A stretch of 64,000 nucleotides of DNA from assembly GCA_021295155.1 (NCBI GenBank), contig JAJTJC010000036.1:744001-808000 (forward strand), written 5' to 3'. Position 1 is the first letter of the stretch, and every line of letters starts with the position of its first letter. Both the position numbers and the translations under genes were made by a program. Source of the stretch: Flavobacteriaceae bacterium D16. Its GTDB lineage: Bacteria; Bacteroidota; Bacteroidia; Flavobacteriales; Flavobacteriaceae. Of the stretch, positions 44,571 to 55,220 are shown in pieces. The notes under the pieces are model-generated. The model worked only from the letters and a program-made list of their open reading frames with translations. It made no database searches and was not told where the DNA came from.

Positions 44571-45034
44571 TCCAGGTGAGGTACTTCCCAGGGTTTTTTA
44601 CCAAATAAATTAAGCTTGGCGGGCAATGAAATTCCGTTGATAATCATCCGCCGGGCGATATAAGGAAAGTCAAACTCCTTGCCGTTATGGGCACACAGCA
44701 GGTATTTTGCAGCATAAAAGTGGGTATCCAGTAGCTCTTTGAAAGCGGTTAAGAGTTCACTTTCTTCACCTGAAAAACTGGTCACCCGGAAATGCCTTTG
44801 GTTTCCTTTGAAATAAAAATAGCCTATAGAAATACAAATAATTCGTCCAAATTCTGCCCATATTCCGGCATTATCATAATAATCTTCCGCGCTGATCTCC
44901 TCCTTTCTTTTATAGGCAGTTTTGTCCGCCCAAAGGGTTTTCTTTTCATCATCCAGCGCCTTGAAGTTTTCATATTCGGGAACGGTTTCGATATCCAGAA
45001 ATACGAGCTGGTCCAGTTTTAACTTATTAAGCAT
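44555..45034 (-). pseudogene. N-terminal half of the split 3'-5' exonuclease gene
   Basis: 159 residues with the first two motifs of DEDDy exonucleases: VFLDIETVPEY (ExoI, about 12-22) and LLCAHNGKEFDFPYIARRM (ExoII, about 112-130). It ends PHLDTMEL followed by TGA, where TG belongs to the crossover and A to the element. The family is the predicted PolB-related ribonuclease-H-like exonuclease of Bacteroidota. Motif III is in the separate half at 38448-38687, so the enzyme is probably inactive while the element is present, unless the two parts associate. Confidence 0.88.
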
Positions 45035-45239
45035 ACAGTCTAGTTCATCTAAGTCTTATTCATTCTTTTCAAGATACAATAAATACAAACTCCATATTAA
45101 AATTCATTAGTTCACTGAATATTCCCAGCAAAATAGAAAACAAAAAATACTAAACAGTATATTACTTAGCCATATCCATCAACATGGGCAACGCAGTTAG
45201 GCTATATGGGCTTTTTTTGTACATTTAGAAAAAAGTTGC

Positions 45240-46361
45240 ATGTTGAAATTAAGGCTATTCAAGCTGTTCCTGCTCGTTCTTTTGGTTACAGGTTGTTCCA
45301 ATGATGATGATTCTCTTTCCGAAAGAGAACAGGATTCCTTTCCTGAATTACAACTATTGGGGGAGGATGGGGACAATATATATTTATATTCCGGATCAGG
45401 AACTGATGAAGAGGGAAGTATCCTTAATCTTTCTCAGTTAAGTGGTGTAAACAGGCAGTATATAACCCTCAGACAGACCGGTGACCTGGTTTCATTCTTC
45501 AGCTTTGCTTCCGATAATTTTTCCGTGGTTATTCATAATGTCGCCGATAATACAGCCTTATCATATCCCAATTTTTATACCGTGGCCGATGAAAGGGCTA
45601 TTACCTGGGGGAGCAATTCTGAGTATCAGATTTTTCTCGGATTTTATAGCCCCCGAGGGACACGTAATTACAATGTAAGGATACAGGAAGCTGATTCTGG
45701 AGACCTTACAGATATTCAAATTGAGGATAACACTACACAGGTATTTCAGCCCTTGTATTCGAATGGTCGTCTGGTACTTCCTTTTCGTGATAGTCAGGAA
45801 AACTATAAAATTGCTATTGTAGATACAGATACTGCCGTGGTATTGCAAATCCTGGATTTTGGAAGCTCGGTTACCAGTGTTTTCCTAAACAGTATGGATG
45901 AACTGGTAGTGCTTAGCAGTTTGGACCAGTTGAATTACCAGTATAATTTCTATGATCTTGAAAATGCCTCCATTACCGATGAGGGAAGTTTTGAATTGAA
46001 TAAATTCTTTTCACCGGGGCCTCTGGATGCCAATATCTCCGATAACAAATTGTATTACCTTAATTTTTTTGCCCAGCCCTACCCGGTAACATCAGGGCCT
46101 GCCGTTTTTGATTTGGGGGTACAGGAAGATAGGGTTATTGATATTCTTAGAATAAAACAGGAAATTGAAACAGAGATTGGGGATGCCATCCTCCTGACAG
46201 ATATCCATTTCCTTGAAAATGCGAACCTTTTTGCTATTGGTTATGCCGAATCGAGTAGCCTGGCAGATTGGAAAGGAGGAGTAGTTCTAATACGTCCAAA
46301 TGGAGAGAAAGTGTACCGAATTGACCTGCCTTTTATACCCACTTATGTGGTCAGGGAATAA
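45240..46361 (+). CDS. Lipoprotein of unknown function
   Basis: 373 residues. Lipobox LVTGC at about 16-20, followed by SNDDDS, the acidic tail common for surface lipoproteins of Bacteroidota. The rest is beta-strand rich, perhaps a propeller, with no motif I recognise. It is divergent from the exonuclease N-terminal half with 205 bases between; no convincing promoter is seen there. It is a single gene. Confidence 0.7.
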   Translation: MLKLRLFKLFLLVLLVTGCSNDDDSLSEREQDSFPELQLLGEDGDNIYLYSGSGTDEEGSILNLSQLSGVNRQYITLRQTGDLVSFFSFASDNFSVVIHNVADNTALSYPNFYTVADERAITWGSNSEYQIFLGFYSPRGTRNYNVRIQEADSGDLTDIQIEDNTTQVFQPLYSNGRLVLPFRDSQENYKIAIVDTDTAVVLQILDFGSSVTSVFLNSMDELVVLSSLDQLNYQYNFYDLENASITDEGSFELNKFFSPGPLDANISDNKLYYLNFFAQPYPVTSGPAVFDLGVQEDRVIDILRIKQEIETEIGDAILLTDIHFLENANLFAIGYAESSSLADWKGGVVLIRPNGEKVYRIDLPFIPTYVVRE

Positions 46362-46520
46362 AAACACCGTTTCCGACTCCTGAGTTTGAAATGGCGATTT
46401 AAAATCACTGATATAAAGGGGTTAACATAGATTTCAGGTTAACATTGTCCGTCTAAATGAATACTTTTTTCAATCAGGGACACATTTTACAAAGCTAACA
46501 AACTAACTGGTCTGTAAAAA

Positions 46521-46994
46521 TCAGAACAACAATTGCTGATAACTGCCTTGCTCATGGTCTAACAACCATTTCTTACGGTGCAGACCACCGGCGTAACCGG
46601 TTAATGAACCGTCACTTCCCACCACGCGATGGCAGGGGATAACTACCCATAAAGGATTCTTTCCGTTGGCTGCGGCAACAGCCCTGATAGCATTTGGATC
46701 TCCTAATTTGCGTGAAAGGTCCAGATACGAAATGGTCCTTCCATAGGGAAGGGAAGCGAGAAGCGCCCATACCTTTTGTTGAAATGTAGTGCCTTCGGGG
46801 TTTAGTTTTAGGTCAAAATGCTGTCGCTCGCCTGCGAAATACTCCCTGAGCTGATAGACAGCATCTTCAAGAATTTCAGGTACAAGGTCTGTACTCGTAG
46901 GAGCTTCATCCAGGACGTTGACGAATTTTAGTCCAAGTTCATCTCCTTCTATTTGCGCCCATCCAAGTGGAGTTTCCAGAAATGCAGTTTCCAT
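46521..46994 (-). CDS. ogt: Methylated-DNA--protein-cysteine methyltransferase
   Basis: 157 residues. Repairs O6-alkylguanine by transfer of the alkyl group to its cysteine in the motif VVIPCHRVVGSDGSLTGYAGGLHRKKWLL. The DNA-binding helix TTFQQKVWALLASLPYGRTISYLDLS is upstream of it. Ogt-type length without an Ada regulatory domain. It lies 5 bases after the CNNM/CBS gene in the same direction, so the two may be co-transcribed. Confidence 0.93.
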   Translation of the reverse strand: METAFLETPLGWAQIEGDELGLKFVNVLDEAPTSTDLVPEILEDAVYQLREYFAGERQHFDLKLNPEGTTFQQKVWALLASLPYGRTISYLDLSRKLGDPNAIRAVAAANGKNPLWVVIPCHRVVGSDGSLTGYAGGLHRKKWLLDHEQGSYQQLLF

Positions 46995-46999
46995 GGGCT

Positions 47000-48103
47000 T
47001 TATTCAATGATACCGGATCTTTTGGCCCGTATTTCCCATTTTCTTCGCGCTAATTGCTGCAAGTCTTCTACATTATCACTTTCATCCATAATTTCGAGGC
47101 CTAGAAGGGTTTCGATTACGTCTTCCATGGTAACCAGTCCGCTTACAGAGCCGTATTCATCTACCACAAGGGCTATATGCTCCCTTTTGGCGATAAACGT
47201 TTCGAAAAGTTGCGGGATTGAAGTATCCCGTTTGGTAATAAGAATGTCGCGTCGGATCGTTGATAGGGGGACTTCCCCGTTTTCTTCAATGATTTCCTCC
47301 AAAACATTGTCTTTTAGCACGTATCCGGTAATTACGTCTTCTTTATCTCCGTGCACCGGGATACGCGAGAATCGCAGTTTAGGATTTTCCTTGAAGAATT
47401 CCTTGACGCTCATGGTTTCCGGTGCTATTTTCATAACCGTTCGAGGAGTCATAACATCTTTTACAAAAACTTCGTCAAATCTGAGGAGGTTTTTAATCAC
47501 CTTGGATTCTGACTCCTGAAATACCCCTTCTTCATGAGCTATATCTGCCATTGCAGTAAATTCCTCACGACTCAAGACGCTTCCATGGACTGCCTTTTTT
47601 CCTATTAATCGGGTAAAAAGCTGCAATACCCATAAAAGTCCGGTCCATTTAAGCACCCAGACCATCGCATTTAGGGCCTTAGTGGTAAAATTGGCCAGTT
47701 GTTGCCAGTAAGTAGCACCAATGGTTTTGGGGATTATCTCAGAAGCAATGAGGATAAGAAGGGTCATTATTGTAGAAACTATTCCTACCATAAGGTCCTC
47801 AGTAAAGGAAATACCTAAAAAAGTATACTCCTGGCTACCGTATAGCTCGGTATAGGTCACTTTGGCCTGCACCCCAACCAAAATAGCTCCTACTGTGTGG
47901 GCAATAGTATTTAGTGTAAGAATAGCAATTAGCGGTTTGTCTACATCTTTTTTCAGGGCTTCCAGGCCAGCGGCGTAGGCTTTACCCTCTTTCTTCTTGA
48001 CATTTATATAGGTAGGGGTAATGCTCAGTAATACGGCTTCCAGAATGGAGCACAGGAATGAGAAAAATATGGAGAGAAAAGCGTAGAACAGCAGGAGTCC
48101 CAT
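47000..48103 (-). CDS. CNNM/HlyC-CorC family membrane protein
   Basis: 367 residues. N-terminal DUF21 membrane domain with about four helices (1-180; LLLFYAFLSIFFSFLCSILEAVLLS, LIASEIIPKTIGATYW), then two CBS domains (about 205-330; VKDVMTPRTVMKIAPE, HIALVVDEYGSVSGLVTMEDVIETLLG). Members take part in magnesium/cobalt transport or membrane maintenance. The C-terminal CorC_HlyC domain is missing or very short, so this is the shorter type. Upstream is 326 bases without a gene. Confidence 0.87.
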   Translation of the reverse strand: MGLLLFYAFLSIFFSFLCSILEAVLLSITPTYINVKKKEGKAYAAGLEALKKDVDKPLIAILTLNTIAHTVGAILVGVQAKVTYTELYGSQEYTFLGISFTEDLMVGIVSTIMTLLILIASEIIPKTIGATYWQQLANFTTKALNAMVWVLKWTGLLWVLQLFTRLIGKKAVHGSVLSREEFTAMADIAHEEGVFQESESKVIKNLLRFDEVFVKDVMTPRTVMKIAPETMSVKEFFKENPKLRFSRIPVHGDKEDVITGYVLKDNVLEEIIEENGEVPLSTIRRDILITKRDTSIPQLFETFIAKREHIALVVDEYGSVSGLVTMEDVIETLLGLEIMDESDNVEDLQQLARRKWEIRAKRSGIIE

Positions 48104-48429
48104 AGATGCCGGTTATATTACAAAGTAACAAAAAAGTATTTAGGCATAACCGTGACCGTTTAAGAATTATTTACACCTTACCTTAATGCATAAGCTGACG
48201 GGATAGCTGAAGAACTAAAATATACCAATTATTATATTAGGTGGTTAAGTCGATTTACCCACAAAAAGGCAGGCTGTTTTCGCTTGCTAGGTATAGATTG
48301 CAGTACGACTTAAAAGCGAATAAGAAGTACTTAACTAACAGAAAATCAATTAAATATAAAATACCAAACAGTATAACATGATCTATTGTCCATTGCCCAA
48401 TTAGAACATATTAGTTGGTTAGCCTGGGA
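48104..48429. other. 326-base intergenic region, nothing assigned
   Basis: It lies between hemB (3' end) and the CNNM gene (5' end), both minus strand. It is AT-rich. I see a direct repeat AGCTGA (near 48192 and 48204) and a short AAGTACTT palindrome, no tRNA-like fold, no terminator with a T-run, and no clear -33/-7 pair for the CNNM gene. Confidence 0.5.
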
Positions 48430-49440
<1,011 letters not shown>

Positions 49441-50232
49441 TCATAAGTGAATTTGTCCCTCAAAATAGGGAACTGCATGTCCGGATATCCTTACCCGTGA
49501 ACCCCTTAGTTCACAGCTGAGATTTCCTCCCCTTTTGGAGAGCTGACGTGCGCTCAGGATGTTCTTATTCAATACTGCCGACCAGTAAGGAGTCAGGGTA
49601 GTGTGCGCCGAACCGGTTACCGGGTCCTCACTTACGCCGGATTGGGGTGCAAAAAACCGGGATACAAAATCGACCTCCTTTCCCGGAGCAGAAACAATTA
49701 CGCCCCTTGCATCCACCTTATTTAAAAGAGAAAAATTTGGTTCTATATCCCGAATTTGCTGCTCCTCTGCATATATAAGCAAATAATCGGTCTTACCTTT
49801 TAGCGTCTTTTCGGGGACAATGCCCAAGGCCTCATTGAGCTGTGCAACAGGGGCTATTTCTTTCAGCGTATCAACAGGAAAATCGAGGGTTAGCAGATCA
49901 TCTTTCCCTTTCTCTACGGAAAGCAGACCGCTTCGTTCCGAGGAAAAGGTAATAACTGTTCCCGGAAAGTCATAATAATTAAAAAGCACAAAAGCCGTTG
50001 CCAGGGTAGCATGGCCACAGAGAGCTACTTCCACTTCAGGGGTGAACCAGCGTATATGATAGCCCTCTGATTCCAAAACTGTGAAGGCAGTCTCGGCCAG
50101 ATTGTTTTCCATGGCAATAGACTGCATGGTTTCTTCAGGGAGCCATTGGTCCAGAACACAAACGGCAGCCGGGTTTCCGGTAAAAACGCGATCAGCAAAG
50201 GCGTCCACCTGGTATATCTTGAGCATTTTCAT
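49441..50232 (-). CDS. PhzF family isomerase-like protein
   Basis: 263 residues. IYQVDAFADRVFTGNPAAVCVLDQWLPEETMQSIAMENNLAETAFT is the PhzF N-terminus with the conserved glutamate of NLAETAF. It also has VALCGHATLATAFVLFN and GVSEDPVTGSAHTTLTPYW. The fold is that of diaminopimelate-epimerase-like enzymes. The real substrate is unknown; there are no other phenazine genes. It lies within the heme run, 6 bases after DUF4421. Confidence 0.9.
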   Translation of the reverse strand: MKMLKIYQVDAFADRVFTGNPAAVCVLDQWLPEETMQSIAMENNLAETAFTVLESEGYHIRWFTPEVEVALCGHATLATAFVLFNYYDFPGTVITFSSERSGLLSVEKGKDDLLTLDFPVDTLKEIAPVAQLNEALGIVPEKTLKGKTDYLLIYAEEQQIRDIEPNFSLLNKVDARGVIVSAPGKEVDFVSRFFAPQSGVSEDPVTGSAHTTLTPYWSAVLNKNILSARQLSKRGGNLSCELRGSRVRISGHAVPYFEGQIHL

Positions 50233-50238
50233 AGGCGT

Positions 50239-51204
50239 TCAGTCAATACCAAATTTACGATTAAATCGGTTAGCAGTTCGCACCCATCCTTCAGGGGCGT
50301 CAAATCGATATCCCACATAGATTTCAAAAAAGTGAATGCTATCATCTAGCCGGATGTTTTCCTTGTCCCATTGCTCCAGAAGATTGTATCTAAAGTTGAC
50401 TCCCGCAAAGATTCTTTCCGAGTTATATCCCAAGGCTCCCAGAAAGCGGGTATTCAACACAAATGACCCGTATTGGGACTCTTTGCTGTCTACATAACGT
50501 ATCCCAGCGCCGGTAGTGTTCCCCAACCCCAGGATAAGATGTCCGCCAAGCACCCAATTGTAATAATATCCCGGACCTACAGCAATGTCCCAGGAGTTCT
50601 CCAGGCGTTCTTCCCCACCATCTCTAAGTGAATAACGGGTATAATAGAACTGGGCACTGGGTATAAAACTCCCGGCACTCTTTTTTTGCCATTCATTCTG
50701 AAATCCCACTGCACGAAACGAGAAGTTCCTATTGAAAATATAAGATGTGCGCCCACCTAGCTTTAATGTTGAAAAATCTGGTAAGTAGCCCTTTACCCCA
50801 TCGATTTCTGTATAAAAACCATCTTGTTTATAAAGATTGATAGTTTGCATCCATTGTCCGAGGAACATCCTGAAGTTCAGATTAAAAATCTTTGGATCTG
50901 CTTCACGGTCCTCCTTGTTCAGGAATCCGGGGGAGAAACCATAGTCAATTTCCAGAGATCGGAATAAAACGGACATGCCAAAATAGTTTGATGTGCCCGG
51001 GTTGAGACGAAGGGAAGTGCTGGTCTCGCGGTCCGTAACAATAAAGCTGTTTCCAGTATTAATCATTCCTGCTCGCAGGGTGATTTTTTCCGGAAACCTG
51101 CGGATGTATGCGTCCAAAGCGACGGTACTGTCCAATTCCTGTTGGGCAGAGGCCGCTATGCCAACTAGTAGTACCCAAATAAGGATTTGTTTTCTCAGGC
51201 CCAT
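50239..51204 (-). CDS. DUF4421 family protein, likely outer-membrane
   Basis: 321 residues. Signal peptide MGLRKQILIWVLLVGIAASAQQ. The body has alternating aromatic/hydrophobic strands (NYFGMSVLFRSLEIDYGFSPG, FSFRAVGFQNEWQKKSAGSF, FFEIYVGYRF) as in outer-membrane barrels. I place it in DUF4421, found in Bacteroidota. The start overlaps the end of hemF by 10 bases, so it is probably translated with the heme operon. Function unknown. Confidence 0.75.
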   Translation of the reverse strand: MGLRKQILIWVLLVGIAASAQQELDSTVALDAYIRRFPEKITLRAGMINTGNSFIVTDRETSTSLRLNPGTSNYFGMSVLFRSLEIDYGFSPGFLNKEDREADPKIFNLNFRMFLGQWMQTINLYKQDGFYTEIDGVKGYLPDFSTLKLGGRTSYIFNRNFSFRAVGFQNEWQKKSAGSFIPSAQFYYTRYSLRDGGEERLENSWDIAVGPGYYYNWVLGGHLILGLGNTTGAGIRYVDSKESQYGSFVLNTRFLGALGYNSERIFAGVNFRYNLLEQWDKENIRLDDSIHFFEIYVGYRFDAPEGWVRTANRFNRKFGID

Positions 51205-52097
51205 GACCTTGGTTTCTTGAGGACTTCTTCAAGTTTTGCTTCCGGACTTCCCGTTTCAGGGTGGTGATCATAGTGCCATTGTACTTTGGGAGGAAGGCTC
51301 ATGAGGATACTTTCAATACGGCCATTGGTGCGTAATCCGAACAAAGTTCCCTTGTCATGTACCAGGTTAAACTCCACATAACGACCTCTTCTTATTTCCT
51401 GCCATTCACGCTGTTCAGGCGTGTAGTCCAGGTCTTTGCGTTTAAGGACTACGGGCACATAGGCATCCAGGAAGCTATTGCCCACCTCTGTGACAAAATT
51501 GTACCAGGCCTCCATGTCGCGTCCCGCTTCTTTTCGGCAGTAATCGAAAAATAAGCCTCCAACCCCACGGGCTTCATTGCGATGTGTATTCCAGAAATAG
51601 GAATCGCAGCGCGACTTATACTTCTGGTAGAAATCCGGGTCGTGTTTATCACAAGCAGACTTGCAAACCTGGTGAAAATGCCTTGCATCTTCTTCGAATA
51701 GATAATAGGGCGTAAGGTCCTGACCTCCCCCAAACCATTGGTCCACTATATTTCCCTGCTTATCGTACATCTCAAAATAACGCCAATTGGCATGAACGGT
51801 AGGGACCATAGGGTTATGGGGGTGCAGTACCAGGCTCAGGCCACAGGCGAAGAAATCAACCTCGCCTACCTTAAAATAGGCCTGCATGGTTTTGGGTAAG
51901 GGACCATGTACAGCCGAGATATTTACACCTCCTTTTTCAAATACAGCACCATTCTCTATTACCCGGGTTCTGCCGCCACCACCTTCGGGACGTTCCCAAA
52001 GGTCCTGGCGAAATTTGGCTTTACCGTCAATGCTTTCAAGTCTATCGGTTATACGATCTTGCAGATCCTGTATATAGGTGTAAAACTGTTCTTTCAT
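51195..52097 (-). CDS. hemF: Oxygen-dependent coproporphyrinogen III oxidase
   Basis: 300 residues. Oxidative decarboxylation of coproporphyrinogen III to protoporphyrinogen IX with O2. Motifs: NISAVHGPLP, GLSLVLHPHNPMVPTVHANWRYFE, FGGGQDLTPYYLFEEDARHFH, the KCRC-like SRCDSYFWNTHRNEARGVGGLFFDY and RRGRYVEFNLVHDKGTLFGL. All conserved. It follows the DUF6973-like gene by 5 bases. Confidence 0.95.
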   Translation of the reverse strand: MKEQFYTYIQDLQDRITDRLESIDGKAKFRQDLWERPEGGGGRTRVIENGAVFEKGGVNISAVHGPLPKTMQAYFKVGEVDFFACGLSLVLHPHNPMVPTVHANWRYFEMYDKQGNIVDQWFGGGQDLTPYYLFEEDARHFHQVCKSACDKHDPDFYQKYKSRCDSYFWNTHRNEARGVGGLFFDYCRKEAGRDMEAWYNFVTEVGNSFLDAYVPVVLKRKDLDYTPEQREWQEIRRGRYVEFNLVHDKGTLFGLRTNGRIESILMSLPPKVQWHYDHHPETGSPEAKLEEVLKKPRSWA

Positions 52098-52102
52098 ATT
52101 AA

Positions 52103-52594
52103 TTAGTCTTTAAGATGAACAAAGCAAGTGCTGTCAATTGTCTCCATCTCTTCTAGTGCTGTAATTTTCAAAGAGGCTTCTGCCTTTCGTTTAAATATGT
52201 TTATGATCTCCTCCGTTTTCAAATGGGGTTTTTCTTCAAAAAGCACTCTTCCAATGCGGTTGTTGTGTAAATCCATCTGTCGGGCCAGTGGCGGATTTTT
52301 AGAAAAATCTTCATGCCAGTTGGTAATCCTGGCCGTCCAGTTCAAAACATCTGCCATGTTAGCTTTCCCCCGGTAACATGCACGGGCAATATAATAGTTC
52401 CAGAGCGCGTGCCGAAAGGCATTAGCCGCCGTATTTCGATGGTGTTGTGTCCCGTATTGCAGGTTGCACACCCCAACACATTCTCGTGTTGCTCTGATTG
52501 TTGGAAGGACCCACCAGGGATTGCGAATACACAATAAGACCAAGGCCCATAATGCTCTAGGATCCAGCCCGGATAGGTGTTTCCATACCTTCAT
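52103..52594 (-). CDS. DUF6973-like protein in the heme operon
   Basis: 163 residues. HHRNTAANAFRHALWNYYIARACYRG and ITNWHEDFSKNPPLARQMDLHNNRIGRVLFEE show conserved His/Asp/Asn that look like a metal or catalytic site. I believe this is the DUF6973 group; no activity known. It starts with a hydrophobic segment (LWALVLLCIRNPWWVLP). The ends abut hemE (same base-to-base boundary), which suggests coupled translation. Confidence 0.7.
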   Translation of the reverse strand: MKVWKHLSGLDPRALWALVLLCIRNPWWVLPTIRATRECVGVCNLQYGTQHHRNTAANAFRHALWNYYIARACYRGKANMADVLNWTARITNWHEDFSKNPPLARQMDLHNNRIGRVLFEEKPHLKTEEIINIFKRKAEASLKITALEEMETIDSTCFVHLKD

Positions 52595-53629
52595 TTATTC
52601 CCTGTATTCCTTTACCGCTTCAATAAAAGCACCGGCATTTTCCAGAGGGATGTTTGGAAGAATCCCGTGGCCCAGGTTTACAATATATCGGTCTTTGCCA
52701 AACCTGCGGATCATTTCCGTAACACGTTTTCTGATCTCTTCAGGTGGAGAAAGTAAACGGGCAGGGTCAAAATTCCCCTGTAGGGTGATGTTACCCCCTG
52801 TAAGCTGTCTGGCGTATTCTGGAGAACAGGTCCAATCCACCCCAAGAGCGGAGGCTCCCGAACCAGCCATTTCTTCCAGAGCATACCAGCACCCCTTGGC
52901 AAATACAATTACCGGAGCCAGATCTTTGAGAGCGGTAACAATCTGCTGCAGGTAAGGCCAGGAAAATTCCTTATAATCCTCTGGGGATAATAACCCTCCC
53001 CAGGAATCAAATAGTTGAACCGCATTTACTCCTGCCGTTACTTTTGCTTTTAGGTAGGCAATGGTAGTGTCGGTTATTCTTTGCAATAGTTGATGGGCCG
53101 TTTCAGGTTCTGAAAAACATAGGCCTTTTGCTTTATCAAAGGTTTTGGAACCCTGACCTTCAACGCAGTAGCAAAGCAATGTCCAGGGAGACCCGGCAAA
53201 ACCAATTAGCGGTATTTCACCATTGAGTTTTTCCTTGGTCATTTTTATAGCCTCCATCACGTAACCCAATTCAATATCAACATCGGGTATTACAACATGT
53301 TCGAGATCGGCTGCATTCCTAATGGGCTCCGGCAGGTAAGGCCCGAAACCAGGTTTCATTTCTACTGTTATGTTCATTGCCTGAGGAACAACCAGAATAT
53401 CACTAAACAGTATGGCGGCATCCATACCATATCGCCTGATGGGCTGTACGGTAATTTCCGATGCGAGTTCCGGGGTCCGACAACGGGTAAAAAAATCATA
53501 TTTTTCCCTGATTTCAATGAATTCGGGGAGGTAGCGCCCGGCCTGACGCATCATCCATACAGGAGGCCTTGGAACGTTTTCTCCTTTTAAAGCCTGCAGG
53601 AAAAGGGCATTTTTTATTGAGGTGCTCAT
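52595..53629 (-). CDS. hemE: Uroporphyrinogen decarboxylase
   Basis: 344 residues. Converts uroporphyrinogen III to coproporphyrinogen III. Motifs: [16 protein letters not shown] (N-terminal signature), [46 protein letters not shown] and the C-terminal [18 protein letters not shown]. Length is normal. It lies 5 bases after hemD. Confidence 0.96.
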   Translation of the reverse strand: MSTSIKNALFLQALKGENVPRPPVWMMRQAGRYLPEFIEIREKYDFFTRCRTPELASEITVQPIRRYGMDAAILFSDILVVPQAMNITVEMKPGFGPYLPEPIRNAADLEHVVIPDVDIELGYVMEAIKMTKEKLNGEIPLIGFAGSPWTLLCYCVEGQGSKTFDKAKGLCFSEPETAHQLLQRITDTTIAYLKAKVTAGVNAVQLFDSWGGLLSPEDYKEFSWPYLQQIVTALKDLAPVIVFAKGCWYALEEMAGSGASALGVDWTCSPEYARQLTGGNITLQGNFDPARLLSPPEEIRKRVTEMIRRFGKDRYIVNLGHGILPNIPLENAGAFIEAVKEYRE

Positions 53630-53634
53630 TTATA

Positions 53635-54306
53635 CTATCTTTTTTTAAAGTTCTCGATAACCAAATCCAGAACTGATTCTATAGTAGGGGATTTGGAAAT
53701 TTGAATGGGTAACCCTAATTGGTTCGCTGCTTCAGCTGTTGTATGTCCGATGCAATAGGCAACGCCCTTGCGAGGCTTATTCTTCATGGCAAAACTCATA
53801 ACAGCACTGGGACTAAAAAACAGATAGGCGTCATAATTTGTTTCCAGGGCAACGGCGTTCAGACTGGTTTCATAAACAATCTGTTCCCTGAATGAAATGC
53901 TATTTTCAGATAACTGCAATGGCAGTTCTTCCCGTCTTCTGTCGCCGCAAAGAAATAAATAGGTATGTTTTGGATAATGTTCAACCAGATATTCCCCAAG
54001 CAGCCGTGCATTGACTTCAAAATGGCTTACGTGTAAACCTGCCCTTCCCAGCAAGGAGGCGGTTTTGGAACCCACGCAGAAGGCACTTTTAGTTAATATA
54101 TGTTGTGGATCAGAAGTTGTTTTTAGATGCACCATTAGACTTCGCACTGCATTTTGACTTGTGATCAGATAATAATCGAAATCTTGTGGAATTTCAAAGG
54201 CGTTGTAGGAAATGGAAATTGCTTCATATTCCATAAAAGAGATATCAGAAGACCGGAGCAACTCTTTTTGAGTATCAGCTAATATTTTAGTGGATAATAA
54301 TTTCAC
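53635..54306 (-). CDS. hemD: Uroporphyrinogen-III synthase
   Basis: 223 residues. Closes and inverts ring D of hydroxymethylbilane. The family is poorly conserved; the fold is supported by LITSQNAVRSLMVHL, FCVGSKTASLLGRAGLHV, YLFLCGDRRREELP and YLFFSPSAVMSFAMKN with CIGHTTAEAANQLGLP. Its start overlaps the hemC stop by four bases (ATGA type). Position between hemC and hemE confirms the call. Confidence 0.9.
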   Translation of the reverse strand: MKLLSTKILADTQKELLRSSDISFMEYEAISISYNAFEIPQDFDYYLITSQNAVRSLMVHLKTTSDPQHILTKSAFCVGSKTASLLGRAGLHVSHFEVNARLLGEYLVEHYPKHTYLFLCGDRRREELPLQLSENSISFREQIVYETSLNAVALETNYDAYLFFSPSAVMSFAMKNKPRKGVAYCIGHTTAEAANQLGLPIQISKSPTIESVLDLVIENFKKR

Positions 54307-55220
54307 GATTTTCCAAGCCGTACTTTAATTTCCTTCATTATATCATCACCGCCCTGGCTTAATAACTCCTGGGCATAATGCCTGCCTATATCCTTATGAG
54401 CAGCTAATGGCGCTTCTTTTGACAGGTAAAGGCGTTTTTGTCCGTTTGGTGATAGTAAAACCCCTCTGAAATGCAGTGAATCTTCCTTAATTGTGGCCAA
54501 AGCGCCAATAGGAGCAGAACATCCGCCTTCAAGTGTTCTAAGAAATTCTCTTTCCACCCGGGTACAAATTTCGGTTTCCCTGTGATTGATCTGTTTTAAT
54601 GTAGTCGCTAATTCCGGATCTTTATCTGTTATCACTATAGCAATAGCCCCCTGTGCCGGAGCAGGAATCATCCACTCCAAAACAGTTTGCTGGGGCAATT
54701 CAAGAGAAAGCCTTTGTAAACCTGCTGCAGCGAAAAGAGCACCATCCCAGGCATTGTCCTGAAGTTTTTGTAATCGCGTCTGTACATTTCCCCTCAGGTC
54801 GGTGATTTCATGATTGGGATAGCGGTAAAGCCATTGCGCCTGACGTCTCAAACTTCCTGTAGCCACAATGCCGTGGTTATTCAGAAAGTCGAGGCCTTTG
54901 TGAATCAGCACATCGTGGGGATTTCCTCTTTCCAGTACGGCAGCCAAAACCAGGTTCTGAGGAAGCTGGGTTGGCATGTCCTTCATGGAATGAACGGCCA
55001 GATCTATATCTCCATTGAGCAAAGCAATGTCTAGTGCTTTTGTAAATACACCGGTAACACCAAGTTCATAGAGGGGTTTGTCCTGGATTAAATCACCCGT
55101 GGATTTAATAGGAACCAAACGGGATTTAACTCCCAGGTTTTCAAGGGAATCTTTAACTAAATTAGCTTGCCACAACGCCAGTTTACTGTCGCGCGTACCA
55201 ATTCTCAGAATTGTATTCAT
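54303..55220 (-). CDS. hemC: Hydroxymethylbilane synthase (porphobilinogen deaminase)
   Basis: 305 residues. Polymerises four porphobilinogens. RIGTRDSKLALWQANLV at the N-terminus, HSMKDMPTQLP, the GSLRRQAQWLYRYP / DLRGNVQTRLQKL arginines, and the cofactor cysteine in EGGCSAPIGALA. Its start overlaps the hemA stop by four bases, so hemA-C-D are translationally linked. Confidence 0.96.
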   Translation of the reverse strand: MNTILRIGTRDSKLALWQANLVKDSLENLGVKSRLVPIKSTGDLIQDKPLYELGVTGVFTKALDIALLNGDIDLAVHSMKDMPTQLPQNLVLAAVLERGNPHDVLIHKGLDFLNNHGIVATGSLRRQAQWLYRYPNHEITDLRGNVQTRLQKLQDNAWDGALFAAAGLQRLSLELPQQTVLEWMIPAPAQGAIAIVITDKDPELATTLKQINHRETEICTRVEREFLRTLEGGCSAPIGALATIKEDSLHFRGVLLSPNGQKRLYLSKEAPLAAHKDIGRHYAQELLSQGGDDIMKEIKVRLGKS